DNA of 64,000 nucleotides from Streptomyces sp. NBC_00536 (GCF_036346295.1 NZ_CP107821.1:68598-132597), one strand, 5' to 3'. Shown: positions 39,066-48,083, numbered from the stretch's first letter. The notes: a model not told the origin generated them from the letters alone. Translations and numbers: made by a program.

Positions 39066-39407
39066 TCAGTTCACGAACCGGTTGACGATGAGCAGCGCGA
39101 GCCGCTTACCGACCTTGCGGAGGTCGTCCTTGTCGCCGGGCGCGCCGTCGGGGAGCTCCACGAGGTGCCTGGTCGCGAAGGGGTCGTCCTTGCGGTAGAT
39201 CACGAGGTCCTCCTCGTCATCCAGGGCCAGGCGCAGCGTGGGCACGTTCGGGCCCCAGATCAGGCCGGATCCGCCGAGGTACCCGTAGTCCCCTCCCCAT
39301 CCGGCGCCCAGTACCTCGACGGCGGCGAGGGCGTAGTCACCGATCACGTACCGTCCCTCGGAACCGGGGGCAGGGGTCGACGGATCGGGCAGGGTGCGCG
39401 TGCTCAT
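39066..39407 (-). CDS. hypothetical protein
   Basis: A 113-residue protein with AAGGA before the ATG. A Gly/Tyr-rich centre (GAGWGGDYGYLGGSGLIWGP) is followed by a beta segment and a C-terminal helix (DDLRKVGKRLALLIVNRFV). Not recognised. Part of the leftward block that starts at 47920. Confidence 0.7.
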   Translation of the reverse strand: MSTRTLPDPSTPAPGSEGRYVIGDYALAAVEVLGAGWGGDYGYLGGSGLIWGPNVPTLRLALDDEEDLVIYRKDDPFATRHLVELPDGAPGDKDDLRKVGKRLALLIVNRFVN

Positions 39408-39477
39408 GTGGAGTCCTTCTCTCGGAGGCCGCCCGGCGCGGCGGCCGGGCGGCGGGGGTCGAACGTGGTGGGTGCGG

Positions 39478-39768
39478 CTAGCTCTTGCGGATGCGGCGGC
39501 TGGGCGTCGTGGTCTCGTCGATGAGCGCGCCGCCTACGGTCTTGCCGTCGTTGTCCTCCTCGTGGACGTACTCCTCGTAGGCGGCCTGAATGGCTTCGAG
39601 GTGGGTGGTGGGGTAGGCGTCGGCCCACGCCATGCCGTCCTCGTCGTCCTGGCCGTCGACCAGCGCCTGCATGGCGGCGGCATCAGCGGCGGCGTCTTCG
39701 AACAGGTGCGACTCCTCGATCACGAGGTTCCCGCCGTGGTCCCAGCGGCCGAGCAACAGCGTTTCCAT
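39478..39768 (-). CDS. small acidic hypothetical protein
   Basis: A 96-residue protein (NLVIEESHLFEDAAADAAAM, LEAIQAAYEEYVHEEDND). GGAGAA before the ATG. Strongly acidic; small acidic proteins on mobile elements may mimic DNA, but there is no direct evidence here. Confidence 0.7.
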   Translation of the reverse strand: METLLLGRWDHGGNLVIEESHLFEDAAADAAAMQALVDGQDDEDGMAWADAYPTTHLEAIQAAYEEYVHEEDNDGKTVGGALIDETTTPSRRIRKS

Positions 39769-39820
39769 GTGGTGTTCTCCAGGTGCGGGGCCCGGCGTGT
39801 ACCGGGCTTGGGTGGCGGGG

Positions 39821-40516
39821 TCAGGCGTCGATCGGCTGACGGGCGTCGGTGAGAGCGGCGAGCAGGGGCGCGACGAACGTGCGGGCAAGCGGCATGTCCG
39901 CGTCGCGCCACGTGGGCGTGGACTGGATGACCTGCCAGTGGGCTTCGGTCATCGCGAGCGCGGGAGCGTCCTCGCAGTCCGGCACCGTGCCGGGGACGTG
40001 GGCGCCGTTGATGTCGACGTGGGCGCCGTCGGGCCGCGTCACCACGACGTGGCCGATCCGGCACGGGCACTCGTCGTCGCTCTCGTCGTCGGCGCACAGG
40101 GAGTCAATGCCGTAGCAGTCGGACGTGAGCAGCGCGGTGGTGGGCCAGCCGGTGACCTCGTTCAGCGCGAGCGCCAGGGCGTGGCACTGGCCCCGGGTGA
40201 ACGCTTCCCGAGCGGCGTCATCCAGCCGGCCCGGGGTCACCTCGAACGTGCGATGCCACTGGCCGAGCACGGTGACCGGCTGGTCGGTGGGCAGGCCGAA
40301 CGCTCCGGTGAGTTCGGCCATCACCGCGTCGAGCTGTTCGTCGGCTTCCAGGGCGTAGGTGAAGCGGTCTTCGTCGTAGGCAGGCAAGGCGTACTCCGGT
40401 ACGTCCCCGTCCTCGTCGGCGTGCTTGTTCAGGGCCACGCGGTGGCGGGCGTCCAGCGCGCGGTACGCGGCGATGGCGCTGTGCACGACGGCGACGGGGG
40501 TCAGGTTGCTGGTCAT
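39821..40516 (-). CDS. protein with papain-like Cys-His-Asp arrangement
   Basis: A 231-residue protein. The second half shows FTRGQCHALALALNEVTGWP, then IGHVVVTRPDGAHVDINGAH: a Cys at a helix start followed by His and Asp in beta strands, as in NlpC/P60 or transglutaminase-like folds. The first half is helical. Similar proteins occur in actinobacterial phages and plasmids with no proven activity. The ATG is preceded by a weak site. Confidence 0.7.
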   Translation of the reverse strand: MTSNLTPVAVVHSAIAAYRALDARHRVALNKHADEDGDVPEYALPAYDEDRFTYALEADEQLDAVMAELTGAFGLPTDQPVTVLGQWHRTFEVTPGRLDDAAREAFTRGQCHALALALNEVTGWPTTALLTSDCYGIDSLCADDESDDECPCRIGHVVVTRPDGAHVDINGAHVPGTVPDCEDAPALAMTEAHWQVIQSTPTWRDADMPLARTFVAPLLAALTDARQPIDA

Positions 40517-40589
40517 GGGGGTGGTGGCTATCCGGGCCCGGGGTCTTGCGTCCGGGGCGCTGTTGGCCCCGGGCCCGGCGGGGAGAGGG

Positions 40590-41033
40590 TCAGCCGCCGT
40601 CGGCCGCGAGGCGGTCGGCGAGCTTCCCGGCGGACTCCGCGTACCGGGTGAGGGCGCAGCGCGGGGACCCGTACTTCCAGAAGTCCTTGACGGCCTGGCG
40701 GGCTTCGAGCTCGGCGGCCCACGCCTCCGACGCCTCGTCGGGGAGCGCGGCGATCAGGATGGCGTTGATCTCGGCGAGCAGCGTGTTCAGACGCCGCAGC
40801 ACGGCATGTGCGACGGTCCCGAGGAACCGGCCGTGCTGTCCGGTCTGCCGGAAGAACTCGGCGCTGGCCGCCTCGCTGAACACGGAGGTCGGGCCGCCGT
40901 CGGCGTTGGTCAGGTCGGCGAGCACGTCCGAGGGGGCGGCCAGGAGCTCGGCGGCCATGGTGTTGATGACGGGGTGGTCGGCGAGGTCGCGGATGGACTG
41001 GTCGAACGAGGGGGCGTAGGTGGTGGTGGCCAT
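40590..41033 (-). CDS. hypothetical helical protein
   Basis: A 147-residue helical protein (HAVLRRLNTLLAEINAILIA, WAAELEARQAVKDFWKYGS). GGAGAT before the ATG. Not recognised. Leftward block. Confidence 0.7.
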   Translation of the reverse strand: MATTTYAPSFDQSIRDLADHPVINTMAAELLAAPSDVLADLTNADGGPTSVFSEAASAEFFRQTGQHGRFLGTVAHAVLRRLNTLLAEINAILIAALPDEASEAWAAELEARQAVKDFWKYGSPRCALTRYAESAGKLADRLAADGG

Positions 41034-41153
41034 CGGGGATCTCCGATTCGGGCAGGGCGCAGCACGGCGCGGGCGCGCGGCGCCGGAAGTGGGGTGGGGA
41101 GGATGGGGGGCGGGAGCGGCTACGGTCGCGCGCTCCCGCCCGGGGGAAGGCCG

Positions 41154-41987
41154 TCAGGCGAGGGGGTGCTGACCGTTCGCGATGGCGTGCAGGTCGGCGG
41201 GGGTCAGGCCCAGCGGCGGGTTGGCGACGGCGGCCACGGCGTACTCGTACGCGGCGCGCTCCTGCTCCGGCGTCGGCTCGTACGTGGCCCGCATGTTCTC
41301 GATGTGCGGTGCGTCGTCCTCCAGGAACGCCCACCAGCCCGAGAACGGCCCGTCCTGCTCCCAGCGGGCCCGAGCCTGCACGAGGGCGTCTCCGGCGCTC
41401 ACCGCGCGGATGCCGTACCGCTTGAGACCGCGAGCGTCGAGCCGCCCGTCCACGACGTTCCAGTCCTGGCCCGCACGCAGCTGCGCGGTGCGCACGATGG
41501 AGTGCACGGGCAAGTCAGCCCACCTCTCGCCGCTGAGCGGGGACTCGGCGTACCAGAGCACCTGCCACGACGCCGGCTGTTTGGCCAGCGTGACCGGCGC
41601 GACGCGGGTCGACGCGGCGGCGAGGATGTCGCGCGCCTCGGTGACCAGCTCGTCCCACCGGGCCACGTCCACGGGTCCGGCGGCGGCGAGGCGGTTGATG
41701 TGTGTCCACGCCGTCGTGAAGCCCTCGGCGGTCGCCCACTCCTCCGGGTTGTCGTCGGCGTCCCAGGCGAGCCGCTGGCCAGGCTCCTGGCCGATCTGGC
41801 CCCAGACCTCGGCGGCCGTGAAGTGCGAGCCGCCCTCCCGGACGGTGTCCCGGGCGTTGTCCTGGAGTCCCCGGGTGAGCTGTTCGGCGGCCGGGTGGAG
41901 CGCGGCGAAGAGCTCGGCGGCGTCCTCGTACCGGCGCTCGGTGTCCGCCGGAGCGGCCGGGCGGGTCTCGTTCAGGTTGTCGGACAC
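41154..41987 (-). CDS. hypothetical protein under the conserved leader module
   Basis: A 277-residue acidic protein: RRYEDAAELFAALHPAAEQL, EGFTTAWTHINRLAAAG, and a C-terminal PTPEQERAAYEYAVAAVANP. AGGGGA precedes the GTG. It has the most complete copy of the promoter/leader module. Not recognised. Confidence 0.75.
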   Translation of the reverse strand: MSDNLNETRPAAPADTERRYEDAAELFAALHPAAEQLTRGLQDNARDTVREGGSHFTAAEVWGQIGQEPGQRLAWDADDNPEEWATAEGFTTAWTHINRLAAAGPVDVARWDELVTEARDILAAASTRVAPVTLAKQPASWQVLWYAESPLSGERWADLPVHSIVRTAQLRAGQDWNVVDGRLDARGLKRYGIRAVSAGDALVQARARWEQDGPFSGWWAFLEDDAPHIENMRATYEPTPEQERAAYEYAVAAVANPPLGLTPADLHAIANGQHPLA

Positions 41988-42085
41988 AGGTGTCCCCTTT
42001 GGTTGTGTTTCGGAGCGTTGCGCTGGTGCGGCTTGCTCGTGCCGTCCAACAAGGAAAACTGTACACCACGTCCGTGATTGCTCAA
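41988..42085 (-). promoter_or_regulatory. promoter/leader module, copy A
   Basis: Minus strand: TTGAGC (42085-42080), 16 nt, TACAGT (42063-42058), both overlapping the box GGACGTGGTGTACAGTTTTC, then GGCACGAGCAAGCC and CAACGCTCCGAA, then AGGGGA and the GTG of 41987. The best -35/-10 pair among the copies, so the box is probably a promoter core. Confidence 0.7.
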
Positions 42086-42783
42086 CAGGGGGCTACGGCC
42101 ACGGCTTTCCGTACGTGCTCGGCCGCCGCACCGCGCGCCCCCAGCCGCGACGCAGCCATCACGCGCCATCCACACGAACACACCGCCTCGGACGCCCCGT
42201 CGAACGAGCGCCCCGCCCACAGAGACGACCACGCCCACCCCGACGGCTCCGACGTACGGGTCATGTGCCGTGCCTCGGGAGCGCACAGCAGCCGCAGACC
42301 CGCGTCCGCGACGGCCGCCACCCGGGCCGAGTCCCACCCCGACCCCTCCAGCCGTACGGCCAGGACCACGCAGCCGGCCCGCTGCACCTCCACCCGCCCG
42401 TCCGGCCACACCCGCGCGGACGCACCCGGCACGCTCCAGCTCACCGACCCGTCCGAGTGCCGGGGCACCCCATTTGCGTGTGTGCGCGTCATCTCGGCCA
42501 GCAGCCGCACCGACGCGGGCGCAGCCTCCGGGTTCCGGTGGTCGGCGGCGGCCGGGGCGTGCTCGGCGACGGCGGCCAGCCACGCCCCCGCGTACGGGTA
42601 GGCGTCCGGGCGCAGCGTGGCCAGGGCCACCCGCGACTCGCCATCGACGGACGGCTCTTCGACGTGCACGGCGGCACGAATGAACTCCCGTCCGTCACGC
42701 CCGTACTTCCGGAAGCGAATTCGGCCGTGGCCGGTGGGGAACTCGGTGGTCTCGCCGGGGGCGAGCAGGATCAGGCCGGGCAT
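42082..42783 (-). CDS. hypothetical protein
   Basis: A 233-residue protein. A beta-rich N-terminus (MPGLILLAPGETTEFPTGHG) is followed by segments such as GWDSARVAAVADAGLRLLCA and a C-terminal CSCGWRVMAASRLGARGAAA, a possible zinc site. Not recognised. Its 3' end lies over the promoter of 41987. Confidence 0.72.
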   Translation of the reverse strand: MPGLILLAPGETTEFPTGHGRIRFRKYGRDGREFIRAAVHVEEPSVDGESRVALATLRPDAYPYAGAWLAAVAEHAPAAADHRNPEAAPASVRLLAEMTRTHANGVPRHSDGSVSWSVPGASARVWPDGRVEVQRAGCVVLAVRLEGSGWDSARVAAVADAGLRLLCAPEARHMTRTSEPSGWAWSSLWAGRSFDGASEAVCSCGWRVMAASRLGARGAAAEHVRKAVAVAPC

Positions 42784-42810
42784 CGGGAACGTCCTCCAGG
42801 GCGGGGCGGG

Positions 42811-43452
42811 TCAGTTGCAGGGCTGCGGGTGAACACGGGCGTGGGCCCGCTTCAGCACAGCGGCGCGACGCTCCTCCGGGATCGGCGCGAAGTGGGCGCT
42901 GTAGGCGTACGGGCCGTCCCCCTGGGCGGGGAACCGGTGCACGGACAGCACTCCGCCGGGGAACCGGTCCGTGGGCTCGCTGATCTCGAAGCGGACGCGG
43001 GTACGGCCGAGGCGGCGCGTCCACGCGTACGTCACGCCACTGTGCTCGGGGAGCGCGTACCGGGCGGGGCCGATGTTCAGCCGGTACCGGGTGCATGCGG
43101 TCGGCACGGCCGGGTGGTCATGTTCGCTCCGCCAGTGGCCGCACCGGGCGCAGCACGGGGTCAGCGGCGGCCGCTCGCAGGGCACCGCCCGGAAGACGGG
43201 GCCGAGCAATCCGGGCACGGTGCCCGCGCTCTGCCCGTACGTCAGGAACATGGATCCGTCGGCCGGGTCGAGGGCGGCGGCCCCGCCGGAGCGCAGCGCG
43301 GCGCCGAGCACAGAGCGCACCAGGGAGCCGGATACGGGCACCGCGGCTTCGGGGCGGTCCGCGTTGGCCAGGAGGTAGGCGGCACCGGCGGCGTCGAGCG
43401 GGCGGGAGACGGCGCTGGGGGCGTCGAGCTGCGGAAGGGTGGCGGGGTTCAT
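42811..43452 (-). CDS. zinc-ribbon plus WTRR-domain protein (paralogue family)
   Basis: A 213-residue protein in three parts: an N-terminal AAYLLANADRPE/LVRSVLGAALRSGG region, a ribbon CCARCGHWRSEH, and a C-terminal domain YAWTRRLGRTRVRFEISEP. The first two parts are shared with 49206, the last with 49982, 51187 and 52065. Start at 43452 because GAAAGG abuts the ATG at 43464 and is better spaced for 43452. Unknown function. Confidence 0.75.
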   Translation of the reverse strand: MNPATLPQLDAPSAVSRPLDAAGAAYLLANADRPEAAVPVSGSLVRSVLGAALRSGGAAALDPADGSMFLTYGQSAGTVPGLLGPVFRAVPCERPPLTPCCARCGHWRSEHDHPAVPTACTRYRLNIGPARYALPEHSGVTYAWTRRLGRTRVRFEISEPTDRFPGGVLSVHRFPAQGDGPYAYSAHFAPIPEERRAAVLKRAHARVHPQPCN

Positions 43453-43522
43453 GTCGGGATGCATCCTTTCGGGGCGGGGTGCCCCCGGGCCGGCTGCGAG
43501 GCCCGGGGGCAAGGGGGCAGGG

Positions 43523-44404
43523 TCAGACCCTCAAGGAGCGGAGGGGGAGCAGCTTCGCGCCGTTGTCGTGGTCGATGACCTGCTCGGGGGTGAAGTCCAC
43601 GAAGCGCGCCACGCACCAGTGGGTGAAGCCGTTGCTCTGGTAGTAGTCCGTGGCCCCGGGGCGGGCGATGGCCACGGCGACCTTGCCGTTGCCCGCGCGG
43701 GCGAACACCGGCTCGTCGGTCGCCGCGAGCGTCGCGGCGAGCACCTGGTTCGCCAGGTGGGCCTTCGCGGCCGCCAGGTCCGGGCCGAGACCCGACAGGC
43801 GGCCGAACGTCACCCTCCACACGCCGCCGGGTTCAAGGGCGGGGTGGATCTCCACGCCAGGCAGCGCCACGTCCACCAGTGCGGAAGCCGCGTCCCGGCC
43901 GCCGTCCTCCGTGCGCAGGGTGACCGCGAGCGCTTCCTCACGGCCCCGGGCGTACAGGGCGTCCAGCCCTTCCGGGAGCGCGGCCGAATCGTCGGCCTGC
44001 CGGTACTCCAACGCCCCAGCGGCGAACACGGCCTGCCCGGCGGTGAACGGCATCTCGCTCGCGCACTCTCCCCACGGGCACCACATCCACAGTCCGCCGA
44101 TGGCGTACCGGCCGTGCGCGTCCGGGCGTATCCGCTCGGTCCCGGAACCGAACCGGCCGCCGTACTCGGCCGTCCACGTGAAGGTGAGCGTGCCGTCGAC
44201 GGAGAACTCCCCGGTCATGCCGCAACCGGCGTCGCGGGTAAGGAGGTCGCGGAGGATCTGCCCGGCGGTCGCGCGGGTGAAGAGCAGCGGGTCACTGGGG
44301 GAGGCCAGCGGCGAGAGGGGCAGCCCGACGTACGGGCCGTACGTCGACCCTTCGACGGTGACGACCTGGATGTCCACGACGGAGATGGGGGCAGCGCTGG
44401 TCAT
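43523..44404 (-). CDS. hypothetical protein sharing a domain with 45092
   Basis: A 293-residue protein. The C-terminal segment VWRVTFGRLSGLGPDLAAAK, then FARAGNGKVAVAIARPGATD is clearly related to the N-terminal part of the protein at 45092. The N-terminal half is beta-rich (SVDGTLTFTWTAEYGGRFGS). GAACC before the start is a weak site. Not recognised. Confidence 0.74.
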   Translation of the reverse strand: MTSAAPISVVDIQVVTVEGSTYGPYVGLPLSPLASPSDPLLFTRATAGQILRDLLTRDAGCGMTGEFSVDGTLTFTWTAEYGGRFGSGTERIRPDAHGRYAIGGLWMWCPWGECASEMPFTAGQAVFAAGALEYRQADDSAALPEGLDALYARGREEALAVTLRTEDGGRDAASALVDVALPGVEIHPALEPGGVWRVTFGRLSGLGPDLAAAKAHLANQVLAATLAATDEPVFARAGNGKVAVAIARPGATDYYQSNGFTHWCVARFVDFTPEQVIDHDNGAKLLPLRSLRV

Positions 44405-44500
44405 GAGCAGGGTTCCTTCCTGGGGGCGGTGAGGGTGCCAGAGGGGTGGGGCTTACGGCCGGGGCGCAGCGCGGCGGCTGCGCCCCGAGCCGGCGTGCGG

Positions 44501-45019
44501 TCAACGCCGGGACAGCGCTCCGCGCGGCGTGCGGGGGACGCGGGCCACGGGAGCGGCGGTCGGGACGGCAGGCGGCGCGGCCGGGGCGGCGACCGCCGGT
44601 TCCTCCCGGGCGTCCGGCAGGACGGGCGGGGCGTACCGGGCCCGGATGCGCATGAGCGCGGCGGCGGCGTTCGCGTCGGCGGAGTGCGTATCCCGCTCCC
44701 AGTACTCCCAGGGGGCGCCCCGCTTCTTCTCGAACTCCCCGAGGTATCCGACGTCCCCCCACTCGGCGCCGTCCGGGTAGCCGGAAAGGCAGGTCCAGCC
44801 GTAGCCGGACAGCGTCTCGGGGGCAATCTCCGTCACGACGACGTGGCCCCACGGGGAGTGGTAGACGACGCACGGCGCCTTGGCGGCGGGGAGCCGGGGC
44901 GTACGGGGCACGAGGCGGCGGAGCACCGCCGCGCCCGGGTAGAAGGCGTGGCCGCGCAGCTTGCGCTGCGACTCGAACAGCGGCATGTCGGAGAGGGGGT
45001 GAAACCGGGGGATGCGCAT
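44501..45019 (-). CDS. hypothetical protein
   Basis: A 172-residue protein: MRIPRFHPLSDMPLFESQRK, then APCVVYHSPWGHVVVTEIAP and an Ala/Pro-rich tail. AAGGA before the ATG. Not recognised. Leftward block. Confidence 0.7.
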   Translation of the reverse strand: MRIPRFHPLSDMPLFESQRKLRGHAFYPGAAVLRRLVPRTPRLPAAKAPCVVYHSPWGHVVVTEIAPETLSGYGWTCLSGYPDGAEWGDVGYLGEFEKKRGAPWEYWERDTHSADANAAAALMRIRARYAPPVLPDAREEPAVAAPAAPPAVPTAAPVARVPRTPRGALSRR

Positions 45020-45091
45020 GAGCAGAGGTCCTTTGTGGCGGGTGGTTGGGGCGCGGCAGGCGTGCCGCGCCCCGGGCCGGCTGCGTGCCGG

Positions 45092-45871
45092 TCAGTGCTT
45101 GGTGTTGGTGGTGGCCGCTCCGTGGACGGCGGCGTCCATCACCAGGTCCCGCGCCGCCGAGCGTTCGAGGAGCGCGGACACGGTGAGGTCGCGGATCATC
45201 TCGGTCATGTCCCAGGGGCCGAAGGTGCGCCCGGGAAGCTGGGAGAACTCGGAGACGTAGCGCTTGCCCGCCGAACGCACGGTGACCGTGTGGCCGTTCT
45301 CCTCGGTCACCGTGGGGTCTGCGGGCGGGTACTGGGCGAGCGGGTTGGCCAGCGTGGCCAGAGCGGCGTTGGTGAACATGTCGAGCGCGTTCGCGTCGTC
45401 GGTGAACCCCTCGGCGACTTCGCGCCCTTTGGCGATGGCGGCGGCGGCTTCATCGTGGGTGTACAGGTGGGGACGGGGCGCTCCGGCCGTTCGGTCGCCG
45501 GTGTGGGCGGGCAGCGGCGTGTAGTGGTGGACACGGGCCAGGTCTGCGGCCGGTCCCTCGGGGTGGCGCTGGCCGGTGCAGATGAGTCGGGCGGTCGTGT
45601 CGGTGGTCCGGTACCAGTCGATGCCCCACGGGCGGTCGATGGCGACGACCAGGGCGCCGTCGTCGTCGCGGGCGAACGCGGGCTGCACGTGGATGGTTTC
45701 CACGGTGAGGGTGAGCTGCGAGGCCAGGTCCGCCTTTGCGGCGGCCAGGGTGTTGCCGCGTCCCTCCAGCGATCCGAGGACGACGCGCCATCGGTCGCCA
45801 CGGCGGGCGGGGCGGTGGACCGTGATGCCGGGGACGGGGATGTTCAGCGTCTCGGGGGCAGGGGTGGGCAT
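45092..45871 (-). CDS. hypothetical protein sharing a domain with 43523
   Basis: A 259-residue protein. Residues about 25-90 (RWRVVLGSLEGRGNTLAAAK, FARDDDGALVVAIDRPWGID) repeat the C-terminal domain of 43523. The C-terminal half has ALDMFTNAALATLANPLAQY and a helical end. GAAAGG before the ATG. Not recognised. Confidence 0.74.
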   Translation of the reverse strand: MPTPAPETLNIPVPGITVHRPARRGDRWRVVLGSLEGRGNTLAAAKADLASQLTLTVETIHVQPAFARDDDGALVVAIDRPWGIDWYRTTDTTARLICTGQRHPEGPAADLARVHHYTPLPAHTGDRTAGAPRPHLYTHDEAAAAIAKGREVAEGFTDDANALDMFTNAALATLANPLAQYPPADPTVTEENGHTVTVRSAGKRYVSEFSQLPGRTFGPWDMTEMIRDLTVSALLERSAARDLVMDAAVHGAATTNTKH

Positions 45872-45961
45872 GGGGGCGCCTTTCTCGGCGTGAGGGCGGG
45901 AAGAGTGCGGGGCCGGGGCCCGGGGCGCGGGAGGGCGCGCCCCGGGCCGGCTGCGGGGCCG

Positions 45962-46789
45962 TCAGGCCGTGGGCGCGTACTGCTGCCGGGACGTGACGTC
46001 GTACCGGTTCGCCGGAACGGCGTGGCTCAGGAGGTGCGTTGCCACGAAGTCGTAGTGGCAATAGTTGTCCCAGGCGCTCCCCGGCCAGAACACGCGCGCC
46101 ATGGGCTGCTGGCCGTAAGGGCTGTAGTAGAGCTCCAGCACCACGCCCGTGGCGTAGGGGCCGCACAAGCCGTTCTTCTCCTGGTGGACGGTGTCACCGA
46201 CGGCGAACCCGTACGCGGCGCGCTCACGGGCGACGGCTGCGGGGTCGGTCAGCCGCATCGCCGTCTCGGTGATCCGGCCGTTGGCCCAGTAACCCGCCCA
46301 CTCGACGGTGAACGCGTCGTCTTCCACGGCCGTGATGATGCCGCGCTGGATCAGCGGGCGGGCCGTGCCGACCGAGTCCCGCAGGTCCGCGTGCATGGGG
46401 TCGTAGATGAAGGCGCGTTCCACGTGGTCCCCGAGGCGGTACCCGTCGAGCCGGTTGGCGTAGGTCTCGGCTGGGATGTACTCGCGGGGGATGACCAGCG
46501 CGGTTTCCGTGTCGTCCCAGACGTCGGACTGGCCGTCGAGGGCCACGGCGCCGTTCACCGTGGCGGGGAGGGCCGGGAAGCACGCGGCGCTCTGCATGAG
46601 GGTGTCGAGCCGGTTCGGGTTGAGGGCCCGCTCGTGCGATCCGAGCACCCAGTCTCCGGGGCGTACCTCGGTGATGGGGCAGAGACGGGCCGCGCCCATG
46701 CTGGTACCGGCCGGGGGCATGCGGTACAGGGAGTTGTCGGGGCGCTCGGTGACGATCAGCGGGTAGAACGTCGCGTCGATGACGGGCAC
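45962..46789 (-). CDS. hypothetical protein under the conserved leader module
   Basis: A 275-residue beta-rich protein: ATFYPLIVTERPDNSLYRMP, a central ITAVEDDAFTVEWAGYW and ARERAAYGFAVGDTVHQEKN, which looks like a small barrel such as KOW or SH3. AAAGG before the GTG. Not recognised. Confidence 0.74.
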   Translation of the reverse strand: MPVIDATFYPLIVTERPDNSLYRMPPAGTSMGAARLCPITEVRPGDWVLGSHERALNPNRLDTLMQSAACFPALPATVNGAVALDGQSDVWDDTETALVIPREYIPAETYANRLDGYRLGDHVERAFIYDPMHADLRDSVGTARPLIQRGIITAVEDDAFTVEWAGYWANGRITETAMRLTDPAAVARERAAYGFAVGDTVHQEKNGLCGPYATGVVLELYYSPYGQQPMARVFWPGSAWDNYCHYDFVATHLLSHAVPANRYDVTSRQQYAPTA

Positions 46790-46791
46790 AG

Positions 46792-46876
46792 GGGTGCCTT
46801 TCGGTTGGGTTCGGAGCGTTGGCGTTGGTGCGGCTTGCTCGTGCCGTCCAACAAGGAAAACTGTACACCACGTCCG
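46792..46876 (-). promoter_or_regulatory. promoter/leader module, copy B
   Basis: Minus strand GGACGTGGTGTACAGTTTTC, then GGCACGAGCAAGCC, CAACGCTCCGAA and AAAGG before the GTG of 46789. The first 40 nt are identical to copy A. The region upstream of the box is not conserved and lacks a clear -35. Confidence 0.68.
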
Positions 46877-46928
46877 GGGGAGTGGGTAGGGGCGCCCGGA
46901 TGGGGAACGCCCCTACCTCCGGGCCGGC

Positions 46929-47372
46929 TCAGGGATGCACCCGGCGCCAATCCGCGTCGTACGCGGCCACGAACTCGGCGAACTCCGGGTCGCCGGGCCC
47001 GACCCACAGGTCCCGCAGCAGCGTGCGCCCGTCGGGCAAGTCGCCCTCGATCTGCCCGTCCGGGCCAAGCCACTGGAACGGCGGCCGGCTGGCCACCCGG
47101 ACGCACAGAGCAAGCACATCCCCGGCACCCTGGCACTCCGGGGGCACGTCGGCCCCACAGACCCGGTTGCCCATCGTGTGGCAGTCCCAGCACGGTTCGT
47201 CCTCCTCGCAGCTGTCGCTACCGGCGACCGCGACCGTGGCGGCGGGGCGCGGCGGCTGCGAACCGGCGGAGCGGGCGGCGCCGACGGACGCGGCGAGGAT
47301 GAGGGCCACCAGGGCCAACAGGCCAGCCAGGATGGCGGCGGCGTACACGCGGTCAAGGGTGCGGCGGAACAT
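46929..47372 (-). CDS. membrane-anchored Cys-containing protein
   Basis: A 147-residue protein with one hydrophobic segment (AAAILAGLLALVALILAAS, about 11-30). The exported or cytosolic part holds DSCEEDEPCWDCHTMGNRVC, a CxxCH haem-like or zinc motif, and WLGPDGQIEGDLPDGRTLLR. GGAGA before the ATG. Not recognised. Confidence 0.72.
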   Translation of the reverse strand: MFRRTLDRVYAAAILAGLLALVALILAASVGAARSAGSQPPRPAATVAVAGSDSCEEDEPCWDCHTMGNRVCGADVPPECQGAGDVLALCVRVASRPPFQWLGPDGQIEGDLPDGRTLLRDLWVGPGDPEFAEFVAAYDADWRRVHP

Positions 47373-47530
47373 GGAGGAGTCTCCGTTCGAAGGGGGCGCA
47401 ACCGTGCGCTGCGCCCCGGGGGCGGGTCGGGGTGGATGAGCTACAGGTGGCGGTGAGGGGATGGCCGGGCGGCGGTGGGGGAGGGATCGGCCGCCCGGCC
47501 GGATCGTGGGGCGCAGCGGGCGGGAAGCGG

Positions 47531-47920
47531 CTACGCGGCGACCGCGTACGCGGCGGTGACGAACGGGGCGGTGCGCTTGTACTGGAGCGCCCCGGCAATC
47601 AGCGCGGGGTCCGTCGCCCAGTAGACGTTCACCTTGATCCAGCGGCCCTTGGGGGCGTTCTTGCACGGCTTCGTGCGCTTCCAGGCCCGGAGCGGGGTGT
47701 CGTAGCCGTGGTTCGCCGCCCGGTGCGCCGCCGCGATGTGACGGCCGGCCCAGGACCCGAAGCGGTCGATGAACTCCTCGTCAGCCCCCACGGAGGTGAG
47801 GAAGTCGCTGACCTTGACGCGGGTGGCGGCGAGGTGCTGCGCCCGGTTGTCGGCGCGGCGGGTGCGGAGCACGGCGGCGGCGGCGCGGCGGCGGGTACGG
47901 CGGGTGGCGGCAGCAGACAC
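47531..47920 (-). CDS. basic protein, first gene of the leftward block
   Basis: A 129-residue protein with a very basic N-terminus (RRTRRRAAAAVLRTRRADNR), likely nucleic-acid binding, then VSDFLTSVGADEEFIDRFGS and KAPKGRW-like basic strand. AGGGGA before the GTG. It lies closest to the divergent control region and could be a regulator; there is no recognised HTH. Confidence 0.7.
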   Translation of the reverse strand: MSAAATRRTRRRAAAAVLRTRRADNRAQHLAATRVKVSDFLTSVGADEEFIDRFGSWAGRHIAAAHRAANHGYDTPLRAWKRTKPCKNAPKGRWIKVNVYWATDPALIAGALQYKRTAPFVTAAYAVAA

Positions 47921-47922
47921 AG

Positions 47923-48043
47923 GGGTCCCCTTTGGTTCCGGAGCGTTGGCCGAAGAACGGGGTTGCTCGTCCCCCGTCCGGCCGTCTCGGTCGGTGTGAT
48001 CACCACTGTACAGGCGGATCCCTCAAACTGACAACCACGTCCG
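47923..48043 (-). promoter_or_regulatory. promoter/leader module, divergent copy C (degenerate)
   Basis: Minus strand ACGGACGTGGTTGTCAGTTT, then a separate CTGTACAGTG, GACGAGCAA and CCAACGCTCCGGAA before AGGGGA and the GTG of 47920. Two TACAGT-like words give two possible -10 boxes. Confidence 0.55.
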
Positions 48044-48059
48044 TAAATGCAGCGAGTCT

Positions 48060-48083
48060 CTCTATAAGGGCCCAGCTATAGAG
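48060..48083. promoter_or_regulatory. dyad between the divergent modules C and D
   Basis: CTCTATA (48060-48066) and TATAGAG (48077-48083) with a 10 nt centre that contains GGGCCC. It lies between the two divergent promoter copies, so it is a candidate operator for both gene blocks. Confidence 0.5.

Noticed and set aside
43439..47302. 1287-codon open frame on the plus strand opposite the leftward block
   Set aside because: It is the antisense reading of six well-spaced leftward genes that each have ribosome sites; Gly/Val/Arg-rich shadow composition.
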